Shown: positions 7,067 through 14,734 of the stretch, piece by piece
Numbering within the stretch: position 1 is the stretch's first letter
Layout of the letters: each line of letters begins with the position of its first letter
Source: an uncultured Actinomycetes bacterium
Lineage (GTDB): Bacteria; Actinomycetota; Actinomycetes; Nanopelagicales; Nanopelagicaceae
Assembly: GCA_903907665.1 (NCBI GenBank)
Contig: CAIVOW010000186.1
Span: forward strand, 1-19,451
DNA: 19,451 nucleotides
Direction: 5' to 3'
Program-made: the position numbers and the translations under genes
The notes under the pieces: model-generated
Seen by the model: only the letters and a program-made list of their open reading frames with translations
Told to the model about the DNA's origin: nothing
Database searches by the model: none

Positions 7067-7590
7067 CAGGATTGATTAAAGAAGCTTGCCTCAGTCGCTG
7101 CAACTTTACCTTCGGTTGAAACACGAACGTTAGGTGGAGTTAGCAAAAAGACTTTTGACGTCACGCGCTCGATACTTCCAAAATGTCCGAACACCAAACC
7201 AGATGCAAAATCGACAAGGCGTTTGCGCTCCGACTCATCCATATCACTTAAATTCATAAGGACTGGTTGGCCTTGGCGATACTTCTCTCCAACAGTTCGT
7301 GCCTCGTTATAAAACCGTGGGTGAATAGTAAAAATTTGATCCAATACAGGAAGTTCTGTTTGCATCGCTGGTGCTTGCTGTGTGCGATTTGTCTGGCCAG
7401 CAGGCGAAGCCCACGAAGGTGTTCCTGCCGCAGCTGAGGTTGGTACAGCTCGTACACCGCGTACGTTTCTCTCAGATTTTTGAGCGTTGCGAGGTTCACG
7501 AGACTGCTCGACTTGCGCGACCGATTGAAGGTCATCCTCGTCGTCTACTAAACCGAGGTAATTTGCGACGCGTTTAAATGCATTAGCCAT
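7066..7590 (-). CDS. sepF: Cell division protein SepF
   Basis: Membrane anchor and organiser of the FtsZ ring; in Actinobacteria, which lack FtsA, SepF ties FtsZ to the membrane. The N-terminal MANAFKRVANYLGL is a typical amphipathic membrane-targeting helix. A Gln/Pro/Ala-rich linker spans about residues 22-78. The SepF core domain runs from about 80 to 160, with VLMNLSDMDESERKRLVDF and the GLVFGHFGSIERVTSKVFLL strands. Length (174) is usual. The ATG at 7590 is nine bases after the yggS stop with no clear ribosome binding site. The stop overlaps the yggT start. The partner FtsZ tail is encoded three genes upstream (positions 8967-8996). Confidence 0.95.
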   Translation of the reverse strand: MANAFKRVANYLGLVDDEDDLQSVAQVEQSREPRNAQKSERNVRGVRAVPTSAAAGTPSWASPAGQTNRTQQAPAMQTELPVLDQIFTIHPRFYNEARTVGEKYRQGQPVLMNLSDMDESERKRLVDFASGLVFGHFGSIERVTSKVFLLTPPNVRVSTEGKVAATEASFFNQS

Positions 7591-7599
7591 GGGTTAATT

Positions 7600-8262
7600 T
7601 TAGATGAACGGTGGGCGTGAACCGAGGATTGAGCTTCCCACGCGGATGTGTGTCGCTCCGGCCATAAGGGCGGGCTCGAAATCTCCACTCATCCCCATGG
7701 ACAACTTTTTCAATCCATGTTGTTGAGCAAGGCCTTGAAGCTCCTCAAATGCTGCACTCGGATTACCTTCCAAGGGTGCCACAACCATCAAGCCAGTTAC
7801 TGGGACCGATGATTTGGCGATGAAACCTTCGACCTCATTACGTGGAATACCTCCACGATGTTTCGCATCGGACTCAAGATTTACTTGTAAAAAATATTCA
7901 TGGCTACTGATGTTCTCAGTTCTAGCAAATTTACCAGCGTGATCCAAAGAATCTAAAGAGTGGATTGTTTGAGCCCAATTCGCGATAGATGCAATCTTGT
8001 TTCCTTGAATCTGACCTTGAAAATGCCAATGCGAGTCAGGTGGAAGAAGTGGAGCTTTAAGAGCCCCTTCTTGGTCACGATTTTCACCAAAATGTTTGAT
8101 ACCTAGCTCATACAAAATCAGTATATCCTCAACCGGAAAAGTTTTGGTCACCGCGATCAGCGTCACCTCAGATCGATCTCGACCCACCGAAGATAGGGAT
8201 GTTTTAATCCGATTTTCTACCTCTGCCAGATTCGCAGCAATCTCTACCTTTCGATTATTCAC
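7600..8262 (-). CDS. yggS: Pyridoxal 5'-phosphate homeostasis protein, YggS/PROSC family
   Basis: PLP-binding single-domain protein of the alanine racemase-like TIM-barrel fold, involved in vitamin B6 balance rather than catalysis. The PLP lysine is Lys40 in IAVTKTF. Further family motifs are FGENRDQEG (58-66), WHFQGQIQGNK (79-89), LSMGMSGDF and HIRVGSSILGSR near the C-terminus. It is 220 residues, normal length. The start is GTG at 8262, overlapping the pgeF stop as GTGA, a classic coupling arrangement. It lies between pgeF and sepF as in mycobacteria and streptomycetes. Confidence 0.95.
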   Translation of the reverse strand: MNNRKVEIAANLAEVENRIKTSLSSVGRDRSEVTLIAVTKTFPVEDILILYELGIKHFGENRDQEGALKAPLLPPDSHWHFQGQIQGNKIASIANWAQTIHSLDSLDHAGKFARTENISSHEYFLQVNLESDAKHRGGIPRNEVEGFIAKSSVPVTGLMVVAPLEGNPSAAFEELQGLAQQHGLKKLSMGMSGDFEPALMAGATHIRVGSSILGSRPPFI

Positions 8263-8957
8263 AGAGTCACTACTCCAACTTGTCGGCCCTGCGTTTCACC
8301 ATTCATTTGAGATCTTCTATGTGAGAAATGATTCAATGACTCTTTAGTGCAGATACCCAGATTTTGGGCATTAACCCCTTCGCTGCCAAGTTGATGGGTG
8401 ATCGCCGACTGAAGATCAAGGCAATGCAATTCCTCGGATGTGGTCGACTGCGGAAAAGATTGAGTCACTTGCTGATACATATCTAGTGAAACTTCATAGC
8501 AGTTCGCACAAATTGATGGTCCTAAAATTGCTTCATACTTTTCAGCACTTCCGGGCTCAGGTGACACAGGTGACTCGAGTGACCGGAGCGCTTCTAGCGT
8601 CTTAGCGATAATTCCATTTGTCATTCCAATCCTGCCTACGTGGATTGCTGCAACTGCGCTTTTTGAATGAATGAGAACCGGGACACAATCACCCACCAGG
8701 ACTGCAAGTGAAAGATTTTTTTCAGCGCTCACGATTGCATCCGCACTTACTGGGGTCATCTGCGACCCGCTTCCATTGTGATCGCCAGAAGTAACTATCC
8801 GAACGTCATTGGAATGACTCTGTCTCATGAACACTAACGATTTCGTAGCAATTGATTTTTCAAGACTTCGGCGGCGCTTTAGGACCTCTTCTGCAGATTC
8901 ATCGAGATCAAGCCCAAAATTGCCCCAACCTATGGACGTGAAAAGAATTCCAGCCAT
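8259..8957 (-). CDS. pgeF: Polyphenol oxidase-family purine nucleoside phosphorylase (YfiH/LACC1 type)
   Basis: Member of the YfiH/DUF152 family. Homologues have been reported as multifunctional purine nucleoside enzymes and as peptidoglycan-editing factors (PgeF). The metal-binding residues of the family are visible: His48 in RQSHSND, Cys91 in VGDCVP and His106 in AAIHVGRIG. The usual HAGWRG block reads HVGRIG, so its Trp-Arg pair is Arg-Ile, while the metal-ligand histidine is kept. GPSICANCYEV (147-157) and HRRSQ near the C-terminus also fit. At 232 residues it is normal. The ATG at 8957 follows the ftsZ stop by six bases; no clear ribosome binding site is seen. A 9-base repeat encodes a Ser/Pro/Glu loop at about residues 125-133. 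The in vivo function is uncertain. Confidence 0.9.
   Translation of the reverse strand: MAGILFTSIGWGNFGLDLDESAEEVLKRRRSLEKSIATKSLVFMRQSHSNDVRIVTSGDHNGSGSQMTPVSADAIVSAEKNLSLAVLVGDCVPVLIHSKSAVAAIHVGRIGMTNGIIAKTLEALRSLESPVSPEPGSAEKYEAILGPSICANCYEVSLDMYQQVTQSFPQSTTSEELHCLDLQSAITHQLGSEGVNAQNLGICTKESLNHFSHRRSQMNGETQGRQVGVVTL
8558..8584 (-). repeat. 9-base degenerate tandem repeat in pgeF, three units
   Basis: On the plus strand the units are CAGGTGACA, CAGGTGACT and CGAGTGACC. On the coding strand they give Ser-Leu-Glu, Ser-Pro-Val and Ser-Pro-Glu, an in-frame expansion just before the EKYEAILGPSIC core motif region. The third unit is degenerate. Confidence 0.65.
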
Positions 8958-8963
8958 GAAGAG

Positions 8964-10127
8964 TTATCGCATGAAATCTGGAATGTCTATCTCATCTTCT
9001 GCAACGAGGTCTTCAAAAGTGATACGGCGGCGAGTAGATGATGCCGCAGTCGGAATTGAGTCAGTATCTTCAAGTCCTCCTAGATCCATCGCTACTGCAA
9101 TGGGATCGTTCGCAGATATTGGATCTGCCTCTCCGCTCAGCGAAGCAGCGTTTAGAACAGGAACCGAAACACGCTTTGGTTGACCGCCATCAAAACCCGC
9201 AGCGATAACTGTTATACGTACTTCATCACCCAGCGCATCATCGATAACAGTTCCAAAAATAATATTCGCATCTGGATGCGCAGATTTAGCAACCATCTCT
9301 GCAGCTTCAGATAATTCAAAGAGTCCCAAGTCAGAACCACCAGCAATAGACAGCAAGACACCTCTGGCACCGTCTATTGACGCTTCCAACAATGGACTAG
9401 CGATTGCTAACTCAGCAGCGCGCGTTGCTCTGCCTTCACCACGAGCCGAGCCAATTCCCATAAGTGCAGAACCAGCACCAGCCATAACACTCTTTACATC
9501 GGCGAAATCTAGATTAATTAAACCGGGAGTTGTGATCAGATCAGTAATACCTTGAACACCGGAGAGTAGAACTTGATCTGCGCTTCTAAAAGCTTCAACT
9601 GCAGTTATAGAGCGATCGGAGATGGCAAGTAGTCGATCATTTGGAATAACAATCAGCGTATCTACTTCGCCACGAAGATTTTCAATTCCTTCTTCGGCTT
9701 GTGCTGTGCGATGTTTTGCTTCGAAGGAGAAAGGTTTAGTAACTACACCAACTGTTAGAGCTCCGAGATCTTTTGCAATCTTCGCAACGATTGGTGCACC
9801 ACCCGTGCCCGTTCCTCCGCCTTCACCAGCAGTTACGAAAACCATATCTGCTCCGCGCAAAACTTCTTCAATTTCTTCACTGTGATCTAGCGCTGCTTGA
9901 CGACCAACTTCAGGTGCCGCTCCTGCACCAAGACCGCGAGTGGAATTTCTACCAATATCTAATTTAACATCCGCATCACTCATGATGAGTTGTTGTGCAT
10001 CAGTATTGATTGCAATGAACTCAACACCTTTAAGGCCAGCTTCAATCATACGATTGACAGCGTTAACACCACCACCGCCGATGCCGACGACTTTGATGAC
10101 TGCTAAATAATTTTGCGGTGTTGCCAC
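8964..10127 (-). CDS. ftsZ: Cell division protein FtsZ
   Basis: Tubulin-like GTPase that forms the cytokinetic ring. The 387-residue protein has the N-terminal [13 protein letters not shown] (15-27) and the tubulin signature GGGTGTGG (103-110). The T7 synergy loop is NLDFADV (205-211), with the catalytic acidic residues Asp207 and Asp210. A variable linker (about 315-375) leads to the conserved tail [10 protein letters not shown], which resembles the SepF-binding tail of other Actinobacteria. The start is GTG at 10127, with GAGGAGA about six bases upstream. It is the first gene after the 187-base gap downstream of ftsQ, so it probably has its own promoter; pgeF follows after six bases. No ftsA is present, as expected in this phylum. 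Confidence 0.98.
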   Translation of the reverse strand: MATPQNYLAVIKVVGIGGGGVNAVNRMIEAGLKGVEFIAINTDAQQLIMSDADVKLDIGRNSTRGLGAGAAPEVGRQAALDHSEEIEEVLRGADMVFVTAGEGGGTGTGGAPIVAKIAKDLGALTVGVVTKPFSFEAKHRTAQAEEGIENLRGEVDTLIVIPNDRLLAISDRSITAVEAFRSADQVLLSGVQGITDLITTPGLINLDFADVKSVMAGAGSALMGIGSARGEGRATRAAELAIASPLLEASIDGARGVLLSIAGGSDLGLFELSEAAEMVAKSAHPDANIIFGTVIDDALGDEVRITVIAAGFDGGQPKRVSVPVLNAASLSGEADPISANDPIAVAMDLGGLEDTDSIPTAASSTRRRITFEDLVAEDEIDIPDFMR

Positions 10128-10314
10128 GTTATCTCCTCACTCTAAATCTCTAGTTGAGACTTAAAGTTTTGCTTCTTCGGTTGCGTAAAAGTAAGACCGC
10201 GACCTTGTCCAAGCAAACACCGACACGATTTATTTGTAATTAGTTATTCACTCACTTTTTTCTCGAAAAATGAATTTCTACACATTCCTATTTTTTCTAT
10301 TTTCCCTATTTTCC
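10128..10314 (-). promoter_or_regulatory. ftsQ-ftsZ intergenic region with candidate ftsZ promoter
   Basis: The 187 bases between ftsQ and ftsZ are the longest minus-strand gap in the window and hold no ORF. On the minus strand TTGCTT (10216-10211) and TACTTT (10193-10188) are separated by 17 bases, a plausible but weak -35/-10 pair giving a leader of about 55 bases. The ftsZ ribosome binding site GAGGAG lies at about 10133-10138. The part next to ftsQ is A/G-rich on the coding strand because of a 9-base repeat. Separate ftsZ promoters within or after ftsQ are common in Actinobacteria; this exact pair is a guess. Confidence 0.35.
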
Positions 10315-10322
10315 CTATTTTG
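10288..10322 (-). repeat. 9-base tandem repeat spanning the end of ftsQ, four units
   Basis: On the plus strand: CTATTTTTT, CTATTTTCC, CTATTTTCC and CTATTTTG, followed by CTATTGG. On the coding strand each unit carries AAAATAG, and because the period is a multiple of three the TAG recurs in the ftsQ frame. The first TAG (10317-10315) is the ftsQ stop and three more follow nine bases apart. Confidence 0.8.
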
Positions 10323-11022
10323 CTATTGGTGCTAATGGAGAAGAGAGATCAATGAATTTCACGGACGCATTCTCTGGAAGAGCCAATAGCGCACGTAATA
10401 CTTTCACTTTTACAGTCACCTCATCCGATGTTCCCCAATTAATAATTACCCGGCCACTTCCAAGTTGCGTATGGGTGCTCTGAATCAGCGCTGATGAATG
10501 CACTGAAATTGATGAGAGGTTAGCGAGCAGATCAGGTGGGAGTTCTTGAATGAAAAGTGCCACGGCACTGAGCAAAGAAGGATCACTTGAGGCGAATGAA
10601 ATAAGGGGGTACTTCTGTGCCCCTATATTTGTAAATATGGAGCCAGTTTTGTCTATCAGTTTTCGCACTCCAGTTGCATCCAAAAATTCACCAACTGGTA
10701 CTCGCTCTTGAACAGTGACATATATTTTTCCATGTAGCCAATCACGGCCCACTTTTTCATTTTCGATCCAGTCCTGATTCGCAAGCTTTCGATTAAGTAG
10801 ATGGATATCGACTCGTGCCAGCGGTTCACCCAAATGAAATTTGGTTGAGGGGTCTAATAGAAGAGCGCGAATTTCACTCGTGCGCTCTGTGCCATCAATC
10901 TCTAGCGAGCGAGCAGATAAAAGTGTGGACCACCCCAAAAAATAGATAACTAAAACAAGTAAAAGAAGGGCGAGACTTACGCCTGGGAAGTGCTTGATTT
11001 TGCTTTTTGGCAACCTAACCAA
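10315..11022 (-). CDS. ftsQ: Cell division protein FtsQ/DivIB
   Basis: Bitopic membrane protein of the divisome that works with FtsL and FtsB. A short basic cytoplasmic segment (MVRLPKSKIKH) is followed by a membrane segment at about 15-35 and a POTRA domain (about 37-107). The FtsQ/DivIB beta domain follows, with GSGRVIINWGTSDEVTVKV (about 187-205) as the clearest family block. Length (235) is normal. The longest frame opens with TTG at 11022, overlapping murC by eight bases; TTG at 11013 (codon 4) is an alternative. GGGGGAG within the murC end could serve as ribosome binding site, at four or thirteen bases. The gene ends in a row of in-frame TAG codons. The order murC-ftsQ-ftsZ supports the call. 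Confidence 0.92.
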   Translation of the reverse strand: MVRLPKSKIKHFPGVSLALLLLVLVIYFLGWSTLLSARSLEIDGTERTSEIRALLLDPSTKFHLGEPLARVDIHLLNRKLANQDWIENEKVGRDWLHGKIYVTVQERVPVGEFLDATGVRKLIDKTGSIFTNIGAQKYPLISFASSDPSLLSAVALFIQELPPDLLANLSSISVHSSALIQSTHTQLGSGRVIINWGTSDEVTVKVKVLRALLALPENASVKFIDLSSPLAPIAK

Positions 11023-12394
11023 AGCGCTCCCCCAGCGCCTGAAGCATCACTGGTGCAATTGAATTAACATCACCTGCGCCAAGCGTAATGATGACATCTC
11101 CGGGCTCAACTAGCTTTGATACTTGATGAATAATTTCAATCATAGATGGTTGATAATGAAACTTATCTTCCGAGCGTCCTTGAGCAATCAAAAGTGAGGA
11201 GACGCCAGGTATAGGGCTTTCACTGGCTGCATATACTTCCAGGAGATAAATTTGATCTGCAATATTTAGGGCATTACCGAACTGCTGTGCAAACATTTGA
11301 GTTCGTGTATATCTATGGGGTTGGAAAATTACGAATAACTTACCGTTACCCGCATATCGCCTAGCTGTTTCCAAAGTGACGCGAATTTCTGTTGGATGGT
11401 GGCCATAGTCATCAACAATTCGAATACCAGCAACTTCTCCTTTTAGCTCAAATCTGCGTCGAGCTCCCGTGAATTCAGAAAGACCTTTAAGCAAATCACT
11501 TGACTGTGCACCCAGTGCAATCCCTGCTGCAAGTGCTGCGGCGGCATTGAGGAGATTGTGCGCACCCGGGATCGCAAGTTCGATATCTCCAATCACACTT
11601 CCTTTATGGGTTATGCGGGCAACGCCGCCACCTTCTGATAGGTGGATCCGAGAAAGTTGAAAATCATTATCGCCATTCTGCGAGCCGTACGTCATGACTT
11701 TCAGGTCGGTTCGATCAATCTTAGATAAAAGTGCCCTTACATTCTCATCATCACCGCATGCCACTAAAAACCCATCAGGCTTTATGGTCGAAATGAATTG
11801 CAGAAAGGCTTCGGCTAGTACGTCAAATGTTGGAAAGTGGTCCACGTGATCTAATTCAAGATTAGTGATTATCGCTCCGCTGGGCTTGTATGCAAGGAAA
11901 GAGCCATCCGACTCATCGGCTTCGGCCACGAAAATATCGCCAGTTCCCAGATGAGCATTGGTCCCAGACATATTTATCATTCCACCGATTGCAAATGATG
12001 GGTCAAGTGCAGCGCGCTGCAGTGCCACAGTCAGCATGGATGTCGTTGTTGTCTTTCCGTGCGTTCCAGCCACCGCGATTGAACGCTTGCCTTCCATTAC
12101 TAATGCCAGAGCTTCGGCTCGGCGCATGATTTCCGCGCTTCGACTCTGAGCTGCAATGAGTTCAGGATTGTTTGCAGCAATGGCAGTAGAAACTACAACG
12201 ACATCTGCGCCCATTTGGTTTGCCTCGGAGTGCCCTAAATAGATTGTGGCTCCAAGGGTTGCTAATTGGGAAGTCACGGCTGACTCTTTAGCATCTGAAC
12301 CTGACACAGTTTTACCTTGTGCAAGCATTATGCGAGCAATTCCGCTCATGCCGGCGCCGCCAATGCCAATGAAGTGAAAATGATTTCTACTCAT
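11015..12394 (-). CDS. murC: UDP-N-acetylmuramate--L-alanine ligase
   Basis: Cytoplasmic ATP-dependent ligase that adds the first residue, L-alanine, to UDP-MurNAc. The Rossmann-type UDP-binding start is FIGIGGAGMSGIA (8-20). The ATP-binding loop AGTHGKTTTT is at 109-118, and EADESDGSF (158-166) and LELDHVDHF are Mur ligase middle-domain motifs. The C-terminal domain has DDYGHHPTEI. At 459 residues it is full length. The ATG at 12394 overlaps the murG stop as ATGA, so translation is coupled. The end overlaps the ftsQ start. Confidence 0.97.
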   Translation of the reverse strand: MSRNHFHFIGIGGAGMSGIARIMLAQGKTVSGSDAKESAVTSQLATLGATIYLGHSEANQMGADVVVVSTAIAANNPELIAAQSRSAEIMRRAEALALVMEGKRSIAVAGTHGKTTTTSMLTVALQRAALDPSFAIGGMINMSGTNAHLGTGDIFVAEADESDGSFLAYKPSGAIITNLELDHVDHFPTFDVLAEAFLQFISTIKPDGFLVACGDDENVRALLSKIDRTDLKVMTYGSQNGDNDFQLSRIHLSEGGGVARITHKGSVIGDIELAIPGAHNLLNAAAALAAGIALGAQSSDLLKGLSEFTGARRRFELKGEVAGIRIVDDYGHHPTEIRVTLETARRYAGNGKLFVIFQPHRYTRTQMFAQQFGNALNIADQIYLLEVYAASESPIPGVSSLLIAQGRSEDKFHYQPSMIEIIHQVSKLVEPGDVIITLGAGDVNSIAPVMLQALGERFG

Positions 12395-13554
12395 TTCAAC
12401 CCCTTTAATGTCGATGCAGATAGTTTGGACTCAATCATCTTTCCAATTACGTCAGAAGCGTTAATTGGGAAAAGTACATCAGTATCACCAGCATCACCTA
12501 CATCACCAGCATCACTAGAAGCTAATTTCTTGCCAGAGGCAATAAGGCTGAGCAAGTGTGCAGATAACCATTGCGAAGTAAATTCAGAGTTAGAAATCAT
12601 TGTTGCAGCATGAGCATCTACAAGTGATTGCCCATTGTGTGACTGCTCACCGTTGCCGATAGCTAATGGGATTAAAAGAGCGTAGGTCTTGGTTATCCCA
12701 AGTTCATGACACGTGAGCGCACCACTTCTAGAGATAACTAAATCTGCGGATGCGTAGACGTCAGCCATATCATTGAAATAATGCACGGGTTGGTAACCGG
12801 GTAAAGCAGCTGGAAGTTCATTGTCTTTACCGACTGCGTGAACAAGTTGTATTCCTGCCCTCAAAATAGCTTCCCTAGACTCCTGAATGACCGAATTAAT
12901 GTGTTTGGAACCCAGAGAGCCTCCGAAGACAACAACAATTGGGCGATCAGGGTTGAAGCCCCATTCGGTAGCCTTTCGTTTGCGAATCTCTAAGCGCTGA
13001 GTCAACGTCTGGGCTGCTAATTGAGTTATTTCCTTGCGGAGTGGAATTCCTACCAGCGATGCCCCTCGCCATCTTGCCCCAAATTCCCGAGTGCTTTCAA
13101 AGGAAATTAGCGGGATACCGCCAAGCCTCACTCCCAAACGGTTTGCTATTCCCGGAAGAGCGTTTGCTTCATGCACAAAAAATGGAATCCCCTTCGCGAA
13201 GGCCATTACATAAGATGAGGCACAAACGTATCCGCCAAAGCCCACAAGTAAGTCTGCATTAAGCATGGCCTTACGAGTTTGCAATAAGGAGCGGATAAAG
13301 CGAAATGGCCAAATGAAAGTGCCCAGAGTTAACCTGCGCGGAAACGACACTTTAAGAATTTCGTGAAGTTCAAATCCTGCTTCGGGCACCATGAACTTTT
13401 CCATACCCATGGCAGTTCCAATGAATTCGCATTCGATATTCGCACTTTGCGAACGTAACCAATTTCCCACTGCTAGCGCTGGCGCAACATGGCCCGCAGT
13501 TCCGCCCCCAGCCAAAAGCACAGTGAGCTTCTCTGTCTTCGCTTTATCTGGCAT
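12391..13554 (-). CDS. murG: UDP-N-acetylglucosamine--MurNAc-(pentapeptide) pyrophosphoryl-undecaprenol GlcNAc transferase
   Basis: Peripheral membrane glycosyltransferase (GT28) that turns lipid I into lipid II. The N-terminal GGGTAGHV (16-23) and GFGGYV (105-110), HEANALPG (128-135), GGSLGS (211-216), SRSGALTCHE (275-284) and GEQSHNGQ (302-309) are the family motifs. I chose ATG at 13554 because AAGGAAG stands six bases upstream and the overlap with ftsW shrinks to 11 bases. A longer frame opens with TTG at 13578, which has no ribosome binding site. The protein is then 387 residues. An Asp-Ala-Gly/Asp-Val-Gly repeat (about 348-357) forms a low-complexity insertion near the C-terminus. The stop overlaps the murC ATG. 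Confidence 0.95.
   Translation of the reverse strand: MPDKAKTEKLTVLLAGGGTAGHVAPALAVGNWLRSQSANIECEFIGTAMGMEKFMVPEAGFELHEILKVSFPRRLTLGTFIWPFRFIRSLLQTRKAMLNADLLVGFGGYVCASSYVMAFAKGIPFFVHEANALPGIANRLGVRLGGIPLISFESTREFGARWRGASLVGIPLRKEITQLAAQTLTQRLEIRKRKATEWGFNPDRPIVVVFGGSLGSKHINSVIQESREAILRAGIQLVHAVGKDNELPAALPGYQPVHYFNDMADVYASADLVISRSGALTCHELGITKTYALLIPLAIGNGEQSHNGQSLVDAHAATMISNSEFTSQWLSAHLLSLIASGKKLASSDAGDVGDAGDTDVLFPINASDVIGKMIESKLSASTLKGLK
12483..12518 (-). repeat. 9-base tandem repeat in murG, four units
   Basis: Plus-strand units TATCACCAG, CATCACCTA, CATCACCAG and CATCACTAG. In the murG frame they read as Asp-Ala-Gly, Asp-Val-Gly, Asp-Ala-Gly and a diverged fourth unit. The insertion sits in the loop before the last helices of MurG, where length variation should be tolerated. 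Confidence 0.8.
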
Positions 13555-14734
13555 GTCGAACTTCCTTACGTGTAGCAAGAGCGACCTTAATTTCTGGATC
13601 CCTGCGAAGGACGTTAATCACAAAAGCTATTCCTAGGAAATTTGCGATGAGAGAGGAGCCGCCATATGAAATAAATGGAAGTGTCACTCCTACGACAGGA
13701 AAAATTCCAATATCTGATGCGACATTGACGGTCACTTGAAAAAATAGCCAAGCCCCAATTCCAGCACACGCATAACGAGAAAAGTGATCTTTAGTATGTA
13801 GCGCTGTTCGGAATATGCCGTAAATGAGCGCCGTAAAAAGAATCAAAACCAGAAGAGTTCCAATTAAACCAAGCTCTTCTCCAATTACTGAAAAAATAAA
13901 GTCAGTATTTGCCTCAGATAGATTGCCCCATTTTTGTCGACTTGCCCCAAGCCCTACTCCAAAAAATCCGCCACTTGCCAGACCCATCACCGAGTGGGCT
14001 GTCTGCCAACCAGCAAATTTGTACACCTGTGGGTCAAATGGATGTAGGACGGCTTGAAATCGATGAAGCCTATTTGGTTGGGTGATGATGAATGCGGTTG
14101 CGCAAAGTAGCCCACCAAATGAAATCATCGCAAAATGGCGCATCGGAGTTCCACTCAGAAAAATCATGGCCGAAGCAATAGCCATAACAATCAGCGCCGT
14201 ACCTAAATCTTTTCCTACCATGATCATCGCAAGCAATAAGAGGGTGCCTGGTAGTAAATACATTACGAGTTGCATTGGAGTGAAGTGCCGGTCTGGATTT
14301 TTGTTAACCCGCTCTTCGAATTTCCTTAATTGCAAGGCACAGAAAAGTATCAATCCTAGTTTGGCAAATTCTGAAGGTTGCAGAGTGAAGGGGCCTATCC
14401 CAATCCATGATCGATTTCCATTAATATCACGCCCAATAAATGGAAGCTGAGGAAGTATCAGCCCAAAAACTCCGAGTGGAATTGCAACGCGAGCAAGCTT
14501 TTCCCAAATGGCAATCTTCATACGAGATGCGTAGCGAGTTAGTAGAAGCGCAATCCCCAGAAATAATAATTGTTTCAAAAAGATGGAATAGGTCGAGCCA
14601 GTCTGCTCAAAAGATTTCACAGATGAGGCTGATAAAACCATCACCAGACCAAGCCCGGATAGCGCGGTTACTGAAGTAAGAATGATGAAATAGGGCGCTG
14701 AAGGCCTAGCTAGAAAATGAGCATAACGGCGCAT
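13544..14734 (-). CDS. ftsW: Septal peptidoglycan polymerase FtsW (SEDS family)
   Basis: Polytopic membrane glycosyltransferase that polymerises lipid II at the septum together with its class B PBP. About ten hydrophobic segments are visible across 396 residues. SEDS signatures include GRDINGNRSWIGIGPF (101-116) with LQPSEFAKL, then KDLGTAL (175-181). ANTDFIFSVIGEELG (275-289) holds the aspartate that corresponds to the catalytic one in this family, and LPFISYGGSSL (352-362) follows. The ATG at 14734 shares its A with the murD stop (TGATG); a TTG one codon upstream also opens the frame. The position between murD and murG makes FtsW, not RodA, the right paralogue. The 3' end carries the ribosome binding site of murG. 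Confidence 0.96.
   Translation of the reverse strand: MRRYAHFLARPSAPYFIILTSVTALSGLGLVMVLSASSVKSFEQTGSTYSIFLKQLLFLGIALLLTRYASRMKIAIWEKLARVAIPLGVFGLILPQLPFIGRDINGNRSWIGIGPFTLQPSEFAKLGLILFCALQLRKFEERVNKNPDRHFTPMQLVMYLLPGTLLLLAMIMVGKDLGTALIVMAIASAMIFLSGTPMRHFAMISFGGLLCATAFIITQPNRLHRFQAVLHPFDPQVYKFAGWQTAHSVMGLASGGFFGVGLGASRQKWGNLSEANTDFIFSVIGEELGLIGTLLVLILFTALIYGIFRTALHTKDHFSRYACAGIGAWLFFQVTVNVASDIGIFPVVGVTLPFISYGGSSLIANFLGIAFVINVLRRDPEIKVALATRKEVRHAR

Noticed and set aside
10255..10270. T-run/A-run inverted repeat (TTTTT-CTCG-AAAAA) downstream of ftsQ as a terminator
   Set aside because: The stem is only A-T pairs with no G-C base, far too weak for intrinsic termination, and ftsZ follows in the same direction.
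10288..10322. Repeat array considered as a CRISPR remnant or regulatory iteron
   Set aside because: Units are 9 bases with no spacers and start within the ftsQ coding region; simple slippage explains them better.
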